From: Mercurialis annua
Taxonomy: Eukaryota; Streptophyta; Magnoliopsida; Malpighiales; Euphorbiaceae
NCBI RefSeq assembly: GCF_937616625.2
Contig: NC_065571.1
Coordinates: forward strand, 30,795,879-30,859,878
Direction of reading: 5' to 3'
Length of the DNA: 64,000 nt
Under the pieces are notes generated by a model. The model ran no database searches and was not told where the DNA came from. It worked only from the letters and a program-made list of their open reading frames with translations. Below are positions 47,107 through 61,100 of this stretch, one piece after another (within the stretch, counting starts at the first letter, position 1; each line of letters begins with the position of its first letter). The position numbers were made by a program, and so were the translations under genes.

Positions 47107-48543
47107 CTAACCCTGTCCCTGCAGCGGTGCCTGAGAAGAACTGTAACTACTTGAGACTCTACCACCGTTTTCATGGCCACCAAAATCACGCCCTCTTGAA
47201 CCACGGCCCCGTTGGATACCAAACGAAGTGGCAGGTTGAGAATACCCTACCGAAGGAGTGAAAACATGTCTCTGCTGCTGAAAGAATGGTTGAGCAACAC
47301 TAGCCGACGACATCTTCTGCCCAGACGTCGGACACTCCCTAGTAAAATGACCCTGCTGGCCACAAGCATAACAACTACCTGGTGCCACTTGGCATTGTCC
47401 CGGATGTCTGCGCCAGCAATTCTGACAAAACGGAACACTAGAAGTACCACTTTAACCGCGACCAGATCCACGGCTACTCCCACTATAACCAGAACTGTGA
47501 GAATACGACCGATACCCTTTTCGACAACCCCCTTTCAGACTATTGTACTGGGAAGGCTTGTGCTGATAGCTGCTGCTATCACTCTACAGCCCACTACTCT
47601 GAACAACACCGCCCACCGTCTTGGTCTCAGTTATTTTCCCAAAATGCAGTAATGTACTCTCCATACGACGAGCGTTGTCCACTACACTGGTGAAGTCTCT
47701 GTACGTCTCAGTCAAAAGACTAATAAAGTCAGCGCATAGACCCTTCACGTACCTGTCGTTCACCCTCTGTTGTTCAGTCTGCAGATCTGGGGCAAAGCGA
47801 CTCAGCCTCACAAACTCAGTAGTATACTCATGTACCGACCTGTCTCCTCTCTTCAAAACCAGCAATTTGTCCCTGTAACCCTCTGTCACTGAAAAAGGCA
47901 AGTAAAAATCCTTGAATCGAGTCGGAAAATCCGCCCAAGTAATAGTAGTCATATTCGCACGAATTTCCCTGCGAAACAAGTCATTTGCAGGACCCTTCAA
48001 GGACAACTCCACTAGAAAAACTGTCTGCCTCTCAGAAGCCTGCAACCTCTGAGCATTCCGCTCAACCTCCTCCAGAAAGTCTAGGGCATCACCGTCGCCC
48101 GCAAACTCAATCGCCTTCAGCCTCGAATAAGCCAACACCAAATCCCTGTCAGTGATTCTGACACCACCAACCGCAACACCACCAGCCTGTGGTACCTACT
48201 GCTGTACAATTTTTCCCAGCATAGCATACTGGTTCTGCATGGCGATCTGTCTCGCCTGGAGTTGCACTTGATTATCCTGGAGTGCAGTGATCCCAGCCAA
48301 AAACGTTATGAAATCAAATGGATCCATAGGAACTTGTGGTAAACCGGGTGCCTGAACGCCTACACAAACACGTCCCCTGCCTCTGCCTCCAGTAGCCTGA
48401 CCTCTGCCAGCGCGGCCTCTGCCAGCCTGAACTCCGCCTGCACGTCCCCTACCAGCTTGAACTTCCGGTTCATGCTAATCAACCTCAATCGACATAGCAT
48501 CTTGAGCCTCAGCCTGAGCTGCAGCACGCCCGCGAGTGTTCAT
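47107..48543 (-). pseudogene. gag: Element D gag (broken by five stops)
   Basis: The start ATG at 48541-48543 opens MNTRGRAAAQAEAQDAMSIE, homologous to the gag start of element B. A Gly/Arg-rich stretch precedes the capsid region DALDFLEEVERNAQRLQA, LKGPANDLF, and FKDFYLPFSVTEGYRDKLL to RVNDRYVKGL. After a Ser/Gly-rich linker the zinc knuckle CYACGQQGHFTREC is an intact CCHC. Stops in the single frame are at 48475-48477, 48196-48198, 47584-47586, 47452-47454 and 47107-47109. Several are explained by one C-to-T change in a CAG codon. The product would have been the particle-forming protein. Confidence 0.92.
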
Positions 48544-48884
48544 TCCTAAGAATGAAACAACAAATCTCAAACATTGTCCACATGGCAACACTTAGAGTAT
48601 AACTTCAATAGCTCAAAAATTAACAATTCACCCAAAGTACTAACAACAACATTCCAAAGTAAAACATAAACTTTTCAAAAATAAAGCATCAGTAACAAAT
48701 AAGACCGACGCAAACACTCCTAAAGGTGAAGGTAGAAAGTATTGAAAACAAATGATGACGTTTCAAAAGACAAGACTTGATTCCTAATTCCGCAGTAGAT
48801 CCTATGACACAACAACAACACTTAACATGCCTTAAAGCGATAAACACATAATATGCAAAAATTTGGCCTCAGTTCGAAACTAAA
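48544..48884 (-). other. Element D 5' leader (untranslated)
   Basis: This lies between the primer site and gag. It contains the leader motif shared with B (minus strand ACTGCGGA near 48800). No conserved frame is present. Confidence 0.7.
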
Positions 48885-48896
48885 GCTCTGATACAA
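48885..48896 (-). other. Primer binding site of element D, one base changed
   Basis: The minus strand reads TTGTATCAGAGC, against TGGTATCAGAGC in B and C. The LTR end next to it is also altered (GTGATA for GTGACA). Confidence 0.82.
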
Positions 48897-48900
48897 ACTT

Positions 48901-51879
48901 TATCACGGCCCAATTTCATGAATTGTGACAGGCGCTAGGGTAAGGTCGTACCAAAACCCATAGCAAGCCTCGCGGAAAACAACTAAACATATAAACCTGC
49001 AGAAAAACTGCTCAGGGTAACCGAGACTCCAACCTAAGTCTAGCAATTTATATTACAGTTCTAATATAAATAACTTAATATCTGAAATGCTCAACAGCAT
49101 GCATTATATATAATAATAAAATTATCCAGAGTAAAACATGCCAGTAATAATCAATCGAAAAAACTTACAATCTCAATGTGCAATAACTAAAGTAATATAT
49201 AAACTAGTTCTACTGCGGTCTAAGAGTTCGAAAAACAGAGACTAGTTTAAATAACATAAAACCTCCGAGGAATCAAAAGAATCGGAGTGGACCAGCTTTC
49301 AAATCATAAACCTGGAAAATTTGGAAAAACAACGGGGTCAGATATACTGAGATGAGTTCGCAGTACTATTTACATTTATTAAGTTTAAAACCCTTAAATA
49401 AAAATATTTTTATACTAATATACTATGATTATGGAATAACAATATTGAAATGATCCCAGCGTAAGTATGACATAGCATACTGATTAAACCCAGAGTGGAC
49501 GGGAACAAATCCTCGTCATATACCAGCGTAAGCAAGACATTTATCTGCCGAATCCCAAAGTACTTACCGGTGCATGCAGTCTTGATACAAGCCTATCGAG
49601 TAGCTCGTTTTAATCCAGATCCATAATCGCTTAAAACAGTTCAAAAGCATTTATATTACTAACATAAATTGTGGTACTTAATAAAGCGGTAAATAGCACT
49701 ACAAACTCACTGCTTGCTTATCCACGTGAAACTTCGGCAAACAGCTAACCCTGGTTCGACTCCGGAGCGCGAGTAGACGAAGAGTCTAAAAATAAATAAT
49801 AAGTTTAAATCACTCAAATCCCTAACTCTAAGAATACTAGACACCACTTAAGACTAGCATAATTTATAAGTCGGATAAAATCACAGAGAAACACAATTCT
49901 CAAATAAATTATAATGCCGTAATAATTTAAGACTATGGAGTTCACACTTTAAATCCAGTCCGAAAATATTATTAAAATAATATTTAAATGATAACTTAAT
50001 TAAATTCCTCAAATAGTGGTTTATCCGAGTTTCTTAAAACTACCAAACTAAACCCATATGTCGGTGACCCAAGTCTAAACCGACCCAATTGATATTCCAA
50101 AATTATAAACCATAGATTATAATTATAATTAAATAAAATATTAATTAATATCAAAACGGAACTCAATATCTTGAAACCCAAGTAATTAAAGTTTACTGGC
50201 AAAATATTTCATTAAATAAACCAACTTAAAAAGTAAAAAAGCTAAATTATAAATCACATTGGCCCGATAAGTCAAAATCTTAAAATAGTAATTAAATAAT
50301 AATAATAATACCGAATACCCATTAATAATAGTCAAAATAAATAAATAATACTATTCACTTTGTCGTATATAGAAATAATAATTATTTATTTAATTATAAT
50401 TGAATCAAATATTAATTTTAGATCTTATAAAAATAATATTAACAAATTGTCAAACTTTCAGTTTAAATGAAACCCCTAAATTAAATCAAAATTAATTAGA
50501 GAATAGATAATATTTAACTTAAGAAATCAATTGGTTTAAAACAAAATATCTTAAGGACAATTCATGTCTTTTCTCCACCACTACCAACCATTCATAACAA
50601 ATTCAACATCTCATGCCCAGAATATACCCGCCAACCAATTTATCTTCAAGAATTCAAATTTCAAAAACCATATACTTGAACCTTTTGCTTTCAATTAACA
50701 AATACTCACCATTCTTAATCAAACCAACTAAAAAATATCTTTCTTAACACCCATCATAACACTATAAACTGAAACTAATAAACATGGCAGTGACAAAAAA
50801 AAAACCGACTTAAAACCCAAAACTATAAACGCAAAATCGATGGAAAAAACACAAGTTAAGGCTAAATGATTAACGACTAACATTCAAAAGATTATAATCC
50901 CTAAAATAACAGAATGATAGCAAAAGGAAATAAAGGAGATTTGGCAGCAACAATTATAAAGGCTCACAGTCAAATACAAAACAAAACGGTGAAACAGCGG
51001 AGATTATAACGGGATTAATAACGTACTGTTTGGCGAATTCAAGATAGGGTATCGTAGAGGAACGAGTCTACTGACGAGGAAAAGAAACGGAACTGGATTC
51101 GATCTCCAAACGTCCGCGAATGGATCGAAAAAACGAAAGTATCGTTTTAGAATTGAAATAACAATAACTTAAAAACGGTAATACGGCGGCAGCTAATGCG
51201 AGAAATATAACGTACCGTTTTATTAAAATTAAGCTCGGACTTGTAGAGGACTGAGTCTTCAATCTAAGGAATTAAACGGAATGAAATTTGATGCTGAAAC
51301 GATGAAGAATGAATCAGAATACGCAAGTGTCATTTTCAGCTAAAAAAACAGAATTTTCTAACTTGAAGCTTACCGATTTACACATCGATTTGGCGATGAA
51401 ATCATGAAGAATCTGAGAAGGAAAGAGCGGCTAGGGTCTGATGAAAGTTTGAGTAGTGCAAGAATCCAGGTGAAATCGGTTATCAAAGAGGAGAAAAATA
51501 AGGGCTAAGTGATCCGTGAAATCCCACGCTGGTCTCAAACGAGACCATCTGAAAATATGAAGGGTCTCGTTCGAGACCTTGCTGGTCTCGAACGAGACCG
51601 GCCAAAAAACAAAGGTCTCGTTCGAGACCTGATGGTCTCGAACGATACCACAGCACCTTTTTACAGGTATCGTTCGAGACCTGTGAATCAAAGGGACAGG
51701 TCTCGTTCAGCAATGTACAATGGGTCAACCAACTTGGTTGACCAACAACTTGGTTGGACCACCTAATGGAAGAAACAAACAAAATAAACAACCCTCAAAT
51801 CGAACCAACTATTCGCAAACGAAACAAATACTATCGGAAATTGTTGGAATTTTTCTTAAATTTTGTACGGGGTATTACA
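48901..51879 (-). repeat. Element D 5' LTR
   Basis: This is 2,979 bp, collinear with the 3' LTR except for the MITE and a longer palindrome cluster at 51529-51709. A donor-like GGTAAGC lies on the minus strand at about 51373. Confidence 0.92.
51529..51709. repeat. GGTCTCG palindrome cluster in D 5' LTR
   Basis: Several GGTCTCGAACGAGACC and GGTCTCGTTCGAGACC palindromes, more than twice the length of the 3' LTR cluster. Confidence 0.88.
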
Positions 51880-52869
51880 TTTAAGTTAAACCTTTAAAAC
51901 GTTACGAAACAAATCCAAACGTTTAAAACATTGCGAAACAAATCCTAATGTTTCACCTGCTAAGCGATTTAAGCCAAACATTTAAAACGCTATGAAACAA
52001 ATCCTAAACTTTTACCTTTTTTGGAAGCCAAACCTTTAATATGTTACGAAAAGAATGCAAACGTTTCACCTTTTTAGCGATTTAAGCCATACGTTTAGAA
52101 TTTTACGAAACCAATCCAAACGTTTAAAACATAATGAAACATATCGTAGCGTTTCACCTTTTTAGCGATTTACGCCAAACGTTTGAAATATTACGAAACA
52201 AATCCTAACGTTTCACCTTTTAGCGATTGAAGCCAAACCTTTAAAACGGTACAAAACAAATCCTAACGTTTCACCTTTTTAGCGATTTCAGCAAAATTTT
52301 TAAAACGTTTCGAAAGAAATCCAAACGCTTCACCTTTTTAGCGATTTAAGCCAAATGTTTAAAACTTTACGAAACCAATCCAAACTTTTAAAACGTTACG
52401 AAACAAATCTAAACATTTCACCTTTTTAGAAATTTAAGCCAAACGTTTACAAACGTTACGAAACAAATTCAAACATTTCACCCTTTTAGCAATTTAAGCC
52501 GAACATTTAAAACGTTATGAAACCAATCCAAACGTTTAAAACGTTACGAAATATATCCTAACGTTTCACCGTTTTATCGATTTATGCCAAACATTTAAAA
52601 CGTTTCAAAACAAATACAAATGTTTCACATTTTTAGCGATTTAAGCCAAACGTTTAAAACGTTACGAAACCAATCTAAACATATAAAACGTTATGAAACA
52701 AATCCAAACGTTTCACCTTTTTAGCGATTTAAGCCCAACGTGTATAAACGTAACGAAACAAATCTTAACGTTTCACCTTTTTGGGGATTTAAGCCAAACT
52801 TTTAATATGATACGAAACAAATCCTAACGTATCACCTTTTTAGCGATTTAAACCAAACGTTTAAAACGT
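51880..52869 (+). repeat. Satellite array, segment 5
   Basis: The array resumes directly after element D in the same orientation, starting with the duplicated TTTAA. Confidence 0.93.
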
Positions 52870-52960
52870 TATATTTCAAACGTATACTTGGCGATGCCCA
52901 TCGAGTAGCCCGTTCCAAATCAAATCCACAATGCCAAAAACAGTTAAAAAGTTGTTTATG

Positions 52961-52992
<32 letters not shown>

Positions 52993-53014
52993 CATATATA
53001 TATATATACATACA

Positions 53015-53046
<32 letters not shown>

Positions 53047-53083
53047 CATACATACATACATATATACATATATATATATATAC

Positions 53084-53171
<88 letters not shown>
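52961..53171. repeat. TACA/TATA microsatellite, about 210 bp
   Basis: CATACATACATACATA blocks alternate with TATATATA runs in a repeated pattern and end in a pure TA run of about 70 bp. Tyr/Ile-rich frames across it are artefacts. Confidence 0.97.
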
Positions 53172-53172
<1 letters not shown>

Positions 53173-53705
53173 AAATATAGCGATTGCTTAATCAATCTAC
53201 CTCTTCTTCGCCTCTGAAGTACAAACAGTCGACGGGTCTAAACAAGGTATAAAATAATAATTAAAAACAGACCCTAACTGTAGAGAGTACTAGACACCAC
53301 ATAGGACTAGCACGACGACAAATCAATGTAAAGCCACGTCAAGGTAATCACAATACTCAAATAATAATAAAATCAACAACAGTTCAAGTCTATTGAGTTT
53401 CCGCTTTAAAATATAACCCGGAAGGATAAACCCAAATAAAATAAATCAAAATATTATATCCAATTTAATAATTCCAACGTAGTGGGTCAACTGAGTCAAC
53501 ACGTAGCTCAGTTTCTTCTCACATGTCGGGCGACCAATGTCTAACTCGACCCAACCATTTTTAAAATAAGGAAAGTCATATTCTAAGTTACTATAAATCA
53601 CTGATTCCATAAACGAAGCATTTAAGCGTAGAATTATCTAGTTTACGAAAATAGCCAACACGTACCAAAATAAATAAGATTCCAATTCTCAAATTCATTT
53701 AGATC

Positions 53706-53708
<3 letters not shown>

Positions 53709-53795
<87 letters not shown>
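53709..53795. repeat. TA then CA microsatellite
   Basis: About 75 bp of TA dinucleotides end in a short CACACACACAC run. Confidence 0.97.
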
Positions 53796-53797
<2 letters not shown>

Positions 53798-55185
53798 AAA
53801 CAACTTAGATCTAAAGTCATGCGAAACTCACCTAAACAATCAAATCCATAAAATCAACATTTGACGCAATTTCGACCAAAAACCATCGAGCGCATGCAAA
53901 AGGTATGATACAAATATTTTGATAAAAATATGAATACCAAAAACACCTAACATATTATACACATTAGTAACATAAACATGGCATCACAATTCTATAGATG
54001 TAGTACACCAAAATCTTATAATATGCATTTCTACGCAAAACATACAGTAAGGAATGAAATGTGTATTTTTTTTAAATATAAAACATTAAAATTTAAGAGT
54101 TTAAATATTATAGTTGTATTATTTAAGGATAACAAACTTTATTCTTAAGAATTACTTGTACATGAATATTAACAAAATAAAAATAATAGGATCATCATTC
54201 AACGCGTAGCCAAAAATATTTGTTTCTGTATAATATAATTAATTGTTCCACTAACTAATTAGACAAGTTATTTGTGATTCGGTATCATATCAAAATACGA
54301 ATTAGATCTTAAAAAAATATTTAGAATTTTATAGCCAACTTTTCAAAATCTACGGTGATTGAAATTATAATCCTACTTTTCTTTGATATTTATACTGATG
54401 ATGTACTATGTTAAAGTGAAGGAGCAGTCGGCATATTAGATTTTTAAAGGGAATAAAGTAAATGATTAATCATTAGGGGATGTGAATTATATGTCTTAAG
54501 AGAAATGATTATTAGTGGGTTGTTTATTCATGTTGGGTTTTCATGTCAGTGGGTATAAATCTCAGGAATAAGCTTCTCTTACAAATCAGGATTTATATCA
54601 ATCATTAGTAAAACAAATATTCAATTCGATAAGTAAATGATAACCTCAGTTCTAATAAAGCCATGAATGATAGTACCTTGGAATAAAAGAGCGGCAATGG
54701 ACAACTGAATGATAGAAACGAATCTGAAGCTGCCTCCTTAAAGAAAAAGGCTCGATGTTTATTTCTCTAATTTGTTAGGGTTTAGATAATTATAATCTTT
54801 TATAAATAGAGTTTGTTAAAAAGGCACAAATATAAATTTACTCTTTATTAATATTTTATTAATAATATTATTTTTATTCTTAATAAAAATCAAACTAATT
54901 TTCTTTAAATACAACTATAAGCTTACCCTTTAAAAATATTTTATTAATAAAAATCAAACTAATTTTCCTAAACACACATTATTAGAATTAGAATACCCTC
55001 CGGCACGCCCAAAACACCTCTGGCACATACTGACTTGATTCAAAGGCCGAGCTGATCCCCTAAGCCCAAGGCACCTTAAACAAGTCCAAATAACATACTG
55101 AAGGTCACACGAGCCATGATTCCGAGGAATCAAAACAACATTGCAAAGTTCATCGGAACTAGACGGAAAAATATGGGGTATTACA

Positions 55186-58100
55186 TGCCAAACGTTTGAA
55201 AAGTTATGAAACAAATCCAAACGTTTGGAACGTAATGAAACAAATCCAGACGTTTCTTCTTTTTAGCGATTGAAGCCAAACGTTTACAAACGTTACGAAA
55301 TAAATTCAAACGTTTCACCTTTTTAGCGATTTAAGCCAAAAATTTATAGACGTTATGAAACAAATCTAAACGTTTCACCTTTTTAGTGATTTAAGCCAAA
55401 CATTTAAAACGTTACGAAAACAATCCAAACGTTTCACTTTTTTAGTGATTTAAGCCAAACGTTTACAAATGCTAGGAAACAAATCCAAAATTTTCACCTA
55501 TTTTTATCAATTTAAGCCAAACGTTTAAAACGTTACGAAACCAAACCAAACATGTCACCTTTTTAGCGATTCAAGCCAAAAGTTTACAAATGTTACAAAA
55601 CAAATCCAAATGTTTCACCCTTTTTAGCGATTTAAGCCAGACGTTTAAAATATTACGAAACTAATCCAAACATTTTAAACGTTACAAAACAAATCCTAAC
55701 GTTTCACCATTTTAGCGATTTAAGCCAAAAGTATAAAATGTATCAAAAAAAATCCAAACGTTTAAAACGTTACAAAACAAATCCAAACATTTAAAAAAAG
55801 GTTACGAAACAAATCCAAACGTTTCACCTTTTTAGCGATTTAAGGCAGACGTTTAACGTTACGAAACCAATCCAAACGTTTAAAACATTACGAAACAAAT
55901 CCCAATATTTCACCTTTTTATCCATTTAAGCCAAACATAAACAAACGTTACAAAACAAATCCAAACATTTCACCTTTTTAGAGATTCAAGCGAAACGATT
56001 ACAAATGTTACGAAACAAATCAAAACCTTTCACCTTTTTAGCGATTTAAGCCGAACATTTAAAACGTTACTTAACCAATCCAAACCTTTCCCCTTTTTAG
56101 CGATTTAAGACAAACATTTAAAACACTACAAAATCAATCCAAACGTTTACAAACGTTACGAAACAAATCCAAACGTTTCACCTTTTTAGCGATTTAAGAC
56201 TAACGTTTAAAACGTTACAAAACCAATCCAAAAATTTAAAACGTTATGAAACAAATCCTAACGTTTCATCTCTTTAATGATTTAAGCCAAATGTTTAAAA
56301 CGTAACAAAACAAATCCTAACGTTTTGTATTTTTAGTAATTTAAGCCAAACGTTTAAAACGTTATAAAACAAATCCAAATATTTCACCTTTTTAGTGATT
56401 GAAGCAAAACGTTTAAATCGTTACGAAACAAATCCAAACGTTTAAAACGTTATGAAACAAATCTTAACGTTTCCCCTTTTTAGCGATTTAAGCCAAACGT
56501 TAAAAACGTTATGAAACCAATCCAAACGTTTAATACGTTATGAAAAAAATCCAAATATTTCTTGTTTTTAAAGATTTTAGCCAAACGTTTACAAACGATA
56601 CGAAACAAATCCAAACGTTTCACCTTTTTAGATTTAACCAAACGTTTAAAACATTACGAAACCAATCCAAATGTTTAAAATGTTACGAAACAAATCCAAA
56701 CGTTTCACCTTTGTAGCGATTTAAGACAAACGTTTACAAACATAACGAAACAAATCCAAACGTTTTACTTTTTTAGCGATTGAACCCAAACAATTAAAAT
56801 GTTACGAAACCAATCCAAACGTTTAAAATATTACGAAACAATCCAAACGTTTCACCTTTTTAATGATTTAAACCAAAATTTTAAAACGTTGTGAAACAAA
56901 TCCTTACGTTTCGCCTTTTTAGCGATTGACGCCAAACATTTAAAATGTTACGAAACAAATCCTAATGTTTCTCCTTTTTAGTAATTTATGCCAAACGTTT
57001 AAAACGTTTTGAAACAAATCCATATGTTTCCCATTTTTATCGAACTAAGCCAAACGTTTAAAACATTGCGAAACAAATCCAAATATTTCAACTTTTCAGC
57101 GATTTGAGCCAAGCGTTTACAAACGTTACGAAACAAATCCAAATGTTTAGGGTATAGGTATTTAAGCCAAACATTTAAAATGTTAAGAAACCAATCCAAA
57201 AGTTTAAAACATTACGAAACAAATCCTGATGTTTCACCTTTTTAGTGATTTAAGCCAAACGTTTAAAACGTTATGAAACCAATCCAAATGTTTAAAACAT
57301 TATAAAACAAATCCTAACGTTTCACCTTTTTAGCGATTTAAAACGTTGTGAAACAAATGCTAACGTTTCAACTTTTTAGCGATTTAAGCCAAACGTTTAA
57401 AACGTTACAAAACAAATCCAAACGTTTCGCCTTATTCGCGATTTAAGCCAAACGTTTAAAACGTTACAGAACCAATCCAAACGTTTAAAACGTTACAAAA
57501 AATATCCAGACTTTTCACCTTTTTGGCGATTTAAGCCAAAAGTTTGTCTTTTTTGGCGATTTAAGCTAGAAGTTTACAAACATTACAAAACAAATCCAAA
57601 TGTTTCATCTTTTTAGCGATTTAAGCCAAACGTTTACAGACATTACGAAACAAATCCAAACGTTTCACCATTTTAGCGATTTAAGCCAAACGTTTACAAA
57701 CGATTCAAAAAATCCAAACGTTTTACCTTTTTAGCGATTTAACCCAAACGTTTAAAATGTTACGAAACCAATCCAAACGTTTAAAACGTTACGAAACAAA
57801 TCCAAACGTTTCACCTTTTTAAGGATTTAAACGAAACGTTTAAAACGTTATGAAAGAAATCCTAACGTTTTTCCTTTTTAGCGATTTAAGCCAAACGTTT
57901 AAAACGTTACAAAACAAATCCTAATGTTTATCCTTTTTAATGATTTAAACCAAACGTTTAAAACATTTTAAAACAAATCCAAATGTTTCCCCTTTTTATC
58001 GAATTAAGCCAAACATTTAAAACGTTACGAAACAAATCCAAACATTTCAACTTTTCTGCAATTTAAGCCAAACGTTTACAAACGTTGCGAAAGAAATGTA

Positions 58101-61100
58101 AAGGTTTCACCTTTTTAAGTATTTAACCCAAACATTTAAAACGTTAATAAACCAATCCAAAAGTTCAAAACATTACGAAACAAATCCCAATGTTTCACCT
58201 TTTTACTGATTTAAGTCAAACGTTTTTCAATGTTACGAAACCAATCCAAATGATTAAAACATTACGAAACAAATTCTAACGTTTCACCTTTTTAGCGATT
58301 TAAGCCAAACGTTTAAAACGTTATGAAAGCAATCCTAACGTTTCAGCTTTTTAGCAATTTAAGCCAAACGTTTAAAAAGTTACAAAACAAATCGAAACAT
58401 TTCACCTTTTTAGCGATTTAAGGCAAACGTTTAAACGTTACGAAACCAATCCTAACGTTTAAAATGTTACGAAAAAAATCAAAATGTGTCACCTTTTTAG
58501 CGATTTAAGCCTAACATTTGTCCTTTTTAGCGATTTATGCTAAAAGTTTACAAACATTACAAAACAAATCCAAATGTTTTACCTTTTTAGCGATTTAAGC
58601 CAAATATTTACAGACGTTACGAAAAAAATCCAAACGTTTCCCCTTTTTAGTGATTTAAGCCAAACGTTTAAAACGTTACTAAATCATTCCAAACGTTAGG
58701 AAACAAATCCTAACTTTTCACCTTTTTAGCCATTAAAGCCAAACATTAACAAACGCTACGAAACAAATCCAAACGTTTAGACTTTTTAGCGATTTAAGCG
58801 AAACTATTACAAATGTTAAGAAACAAAGCCAAACGTTTCATCTTTTTAGCGATTTAAGCCAAACGTTTAAAACATTACGACAAAAATCCAAACCTTTCAG
58901 CTTTTTAGCGATATATGCCTAATTAAAACGTTACGAAACCAATCCAAACGTTTAAAACTTTACGAAACAAATCCTAACGTTTCACCTTTTTAATTTTTTA
59001 TACCATACGTTTAAAACGTAACGAAACAAATCCTAATGATTCGCAATTTTAATGATTTAAGCAAAACATTTAAAACGTTACCAAACAAATCCTAACGTTT
59101 TCTCTTTTTAGCAATTTAAGCCAAACGTTTAAAACGTTTCGAAACAAATCCAAATGTTTAACCTTATTAGTGATTGAAGCCAAACGTTTAAATCGTTATG
59201 AAACAAATGCTAACGTTTCACCTTTTAAGCGATTTAAACCAAACATTTAAAAAGTTACGAAACAAATCCAAACGTTTCATCCTTTTAGCAATTTAAGCCA
59301 AACATTAAAACATTACGAAACAAATCCAAACATTTCTCCTTTTTAGAGATTTAAGACAAATGTTTACACACGTTAAAAAACAAATCCAAACGCTTCTCCT
59401 TTTTAGAGATTTAAGCCAAACGTTTGAAACGTTACGAAACCATTACAAACGTTTAAACATTACGAAAAAATCCAAACGTTTCTCCTTTTTAGAGATTTAA
59501 GCCAAACGTTTATAAACATTACGAAATAAATACAAATGTTACGCCTTTTTAGCGATTTAACCAAACGTTTAAAACGTCATGAAACCAATCCAAACGTTTG
59601 AAACATTACGAAATAAATCCAAACATTTCACCTTTTTAGCGATTTACGGCAAACAATTAAAACTTTACGAAACAAATCCTAACGTTTCACCTTTTTAATT
59701 TTTTATTCCAAACGTTTAAAACGTAACGAAACAAATCCTAACGTTTCGCCATTTTAATGATTTAAGCAAAACATTTAAAACGTTACCAAAAAATCCTAAC
59801 GTTTTCCCTTTTTAGCAATTTAAGCCAAACGTTTAAAACGTTTTGAAACAAATGCAAACGATTCTCGTTTTTAGTTATTGAATCCAAACGTTTAAATCGT
59901 TAAGAAACAAATGCTAACGTTTCACCTTTTTAGCGATTTAACCCGAACATTTAAAAAGTTACGAAACAAATCCAAACATTTCACCCTTTTAGCGATTTAA
60001 GCCAAACGTTGAAACGTTACGAAACAAATCCAAACATTTCTCTATTTTTGTGATAAGACAAACATTTACACATGTTACGAAACAAATCCAAACGCTTCAC
60101 CCTTTTAGCGATTTAACCAAACATTTAAAACGTTACGAAACCAATCCAAATGTTAAAAACGTAATGAAACAAATTCAAATGTTTCACCTTTTTAGCGATT
60201 TAAGCCAAACGTTTACAAACGCTACGAAAAAAATCCAAAGGTTTCACCTTTTTAGTGATATAACCAAAACGTTTAAAACATTACGAAACCAATCCAAATG
60301 TTCAAAATGTTACGAAACAAATCCAAACGTTTCCCCTTTTTAGCGATTTAAGCCAAACGTTTAAAACGTTACGAAATAAATCCTAACGTTTCGCCTTTTA
60401 AGGGATTTAAGCCAAACTTTTAAAACGTTATGAAACAAATCCTAACGTTTCTCCTTTTTATCGATTTAAGACAAACGTTTAAAACATTTAGAAACAAATC
60501 CAAACGTGTCCCTTTTTTAGTGATTGAAGCCAAACGTTTAAAATATTTCGAAGTAAATCCAAACGTTTCCCCTTTTTAGCGAATTAAATCCAAACATTTC
60601 ACCTTTTTAGCGATTTAAGCAAAACGTTCACAAACGTTACGAAACAAATCCAAACGTTTCACCTTTTTATCGATTTAAACCAAATGTTTAAAATGTTTCG
60701 AAACCAATCCAAAAGTTTAAAACGTTACAAAAAAATCCTAATTTTTTGCCTTTTTAGTTATTTAAGCCAAACATTAAATACGTTACGAAACAAATCCTAA
60801 CATTTTCCCTTTTTAGCGATTTAAGCCAAACATTCAAAACGTTTCACCTTTTTAGTGATTTTATCCAACGTTTAAAACATTATAAAACCAATCCAAATAT
60901 ATAAAACGTTACGAAGCAAATCCTAACGTTTCACCTTTTTAGAGATTTAAGCTAAACTTGTAAACGTTACAAAATAAGTCCTAACTTTTGAACTTTTAGC
61001 GATTTAAGTAACGTTTAAAAAGTTACGAAACAAATCCAAACGTTTCCCCTTTTTAGCGATTTAAGCCAAACATTTTAAATGTAACGAAACTAATCCAAAC

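Larger units (their letters stand above)
40316..51879 (-). mobile_element. Element D: full-structure Tekay/Del-like gypsy retrotransposon, coding-dead
   Basis: TG...CA LTRs at 40316-43546 and 48901-51879, flanked by TTTAA at 40311-40315 and 51880-51884, frame an 11.6-kb element inserted in satellite. On the minus strand the order is LTR, primer site, leader, gag, protease, RT, RNase H, integrase, chromodomain, polypurine tract, LTR. This is the gypsy order with a chromodomain tail. At least five stops in gag and six in pol, plus frameshifts, prevent expression. Confidence 0.94.
52870..55185 (-). repeat. Truncated B-type LTR with microsatellites
   Basis: 53205-53320 matches the B LTR at 22203-22310 (GACGGGTCTA, AGAGAGTACTAGACACCACA). 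The segment ends at ATGGGGTATTACA, the outer LTR end. The other end (TGTCA) and any internal region are missing. AT-rich sequence at 53800-54950 holds no gene that I can recognise. Confidence 0.75.

Noticed and set aside
52832..53195. Open frames of alternating Tyr/Ile on both strands
   Set aside because: They are translations of the TA/TACA microsatellite, with no start context or homology.
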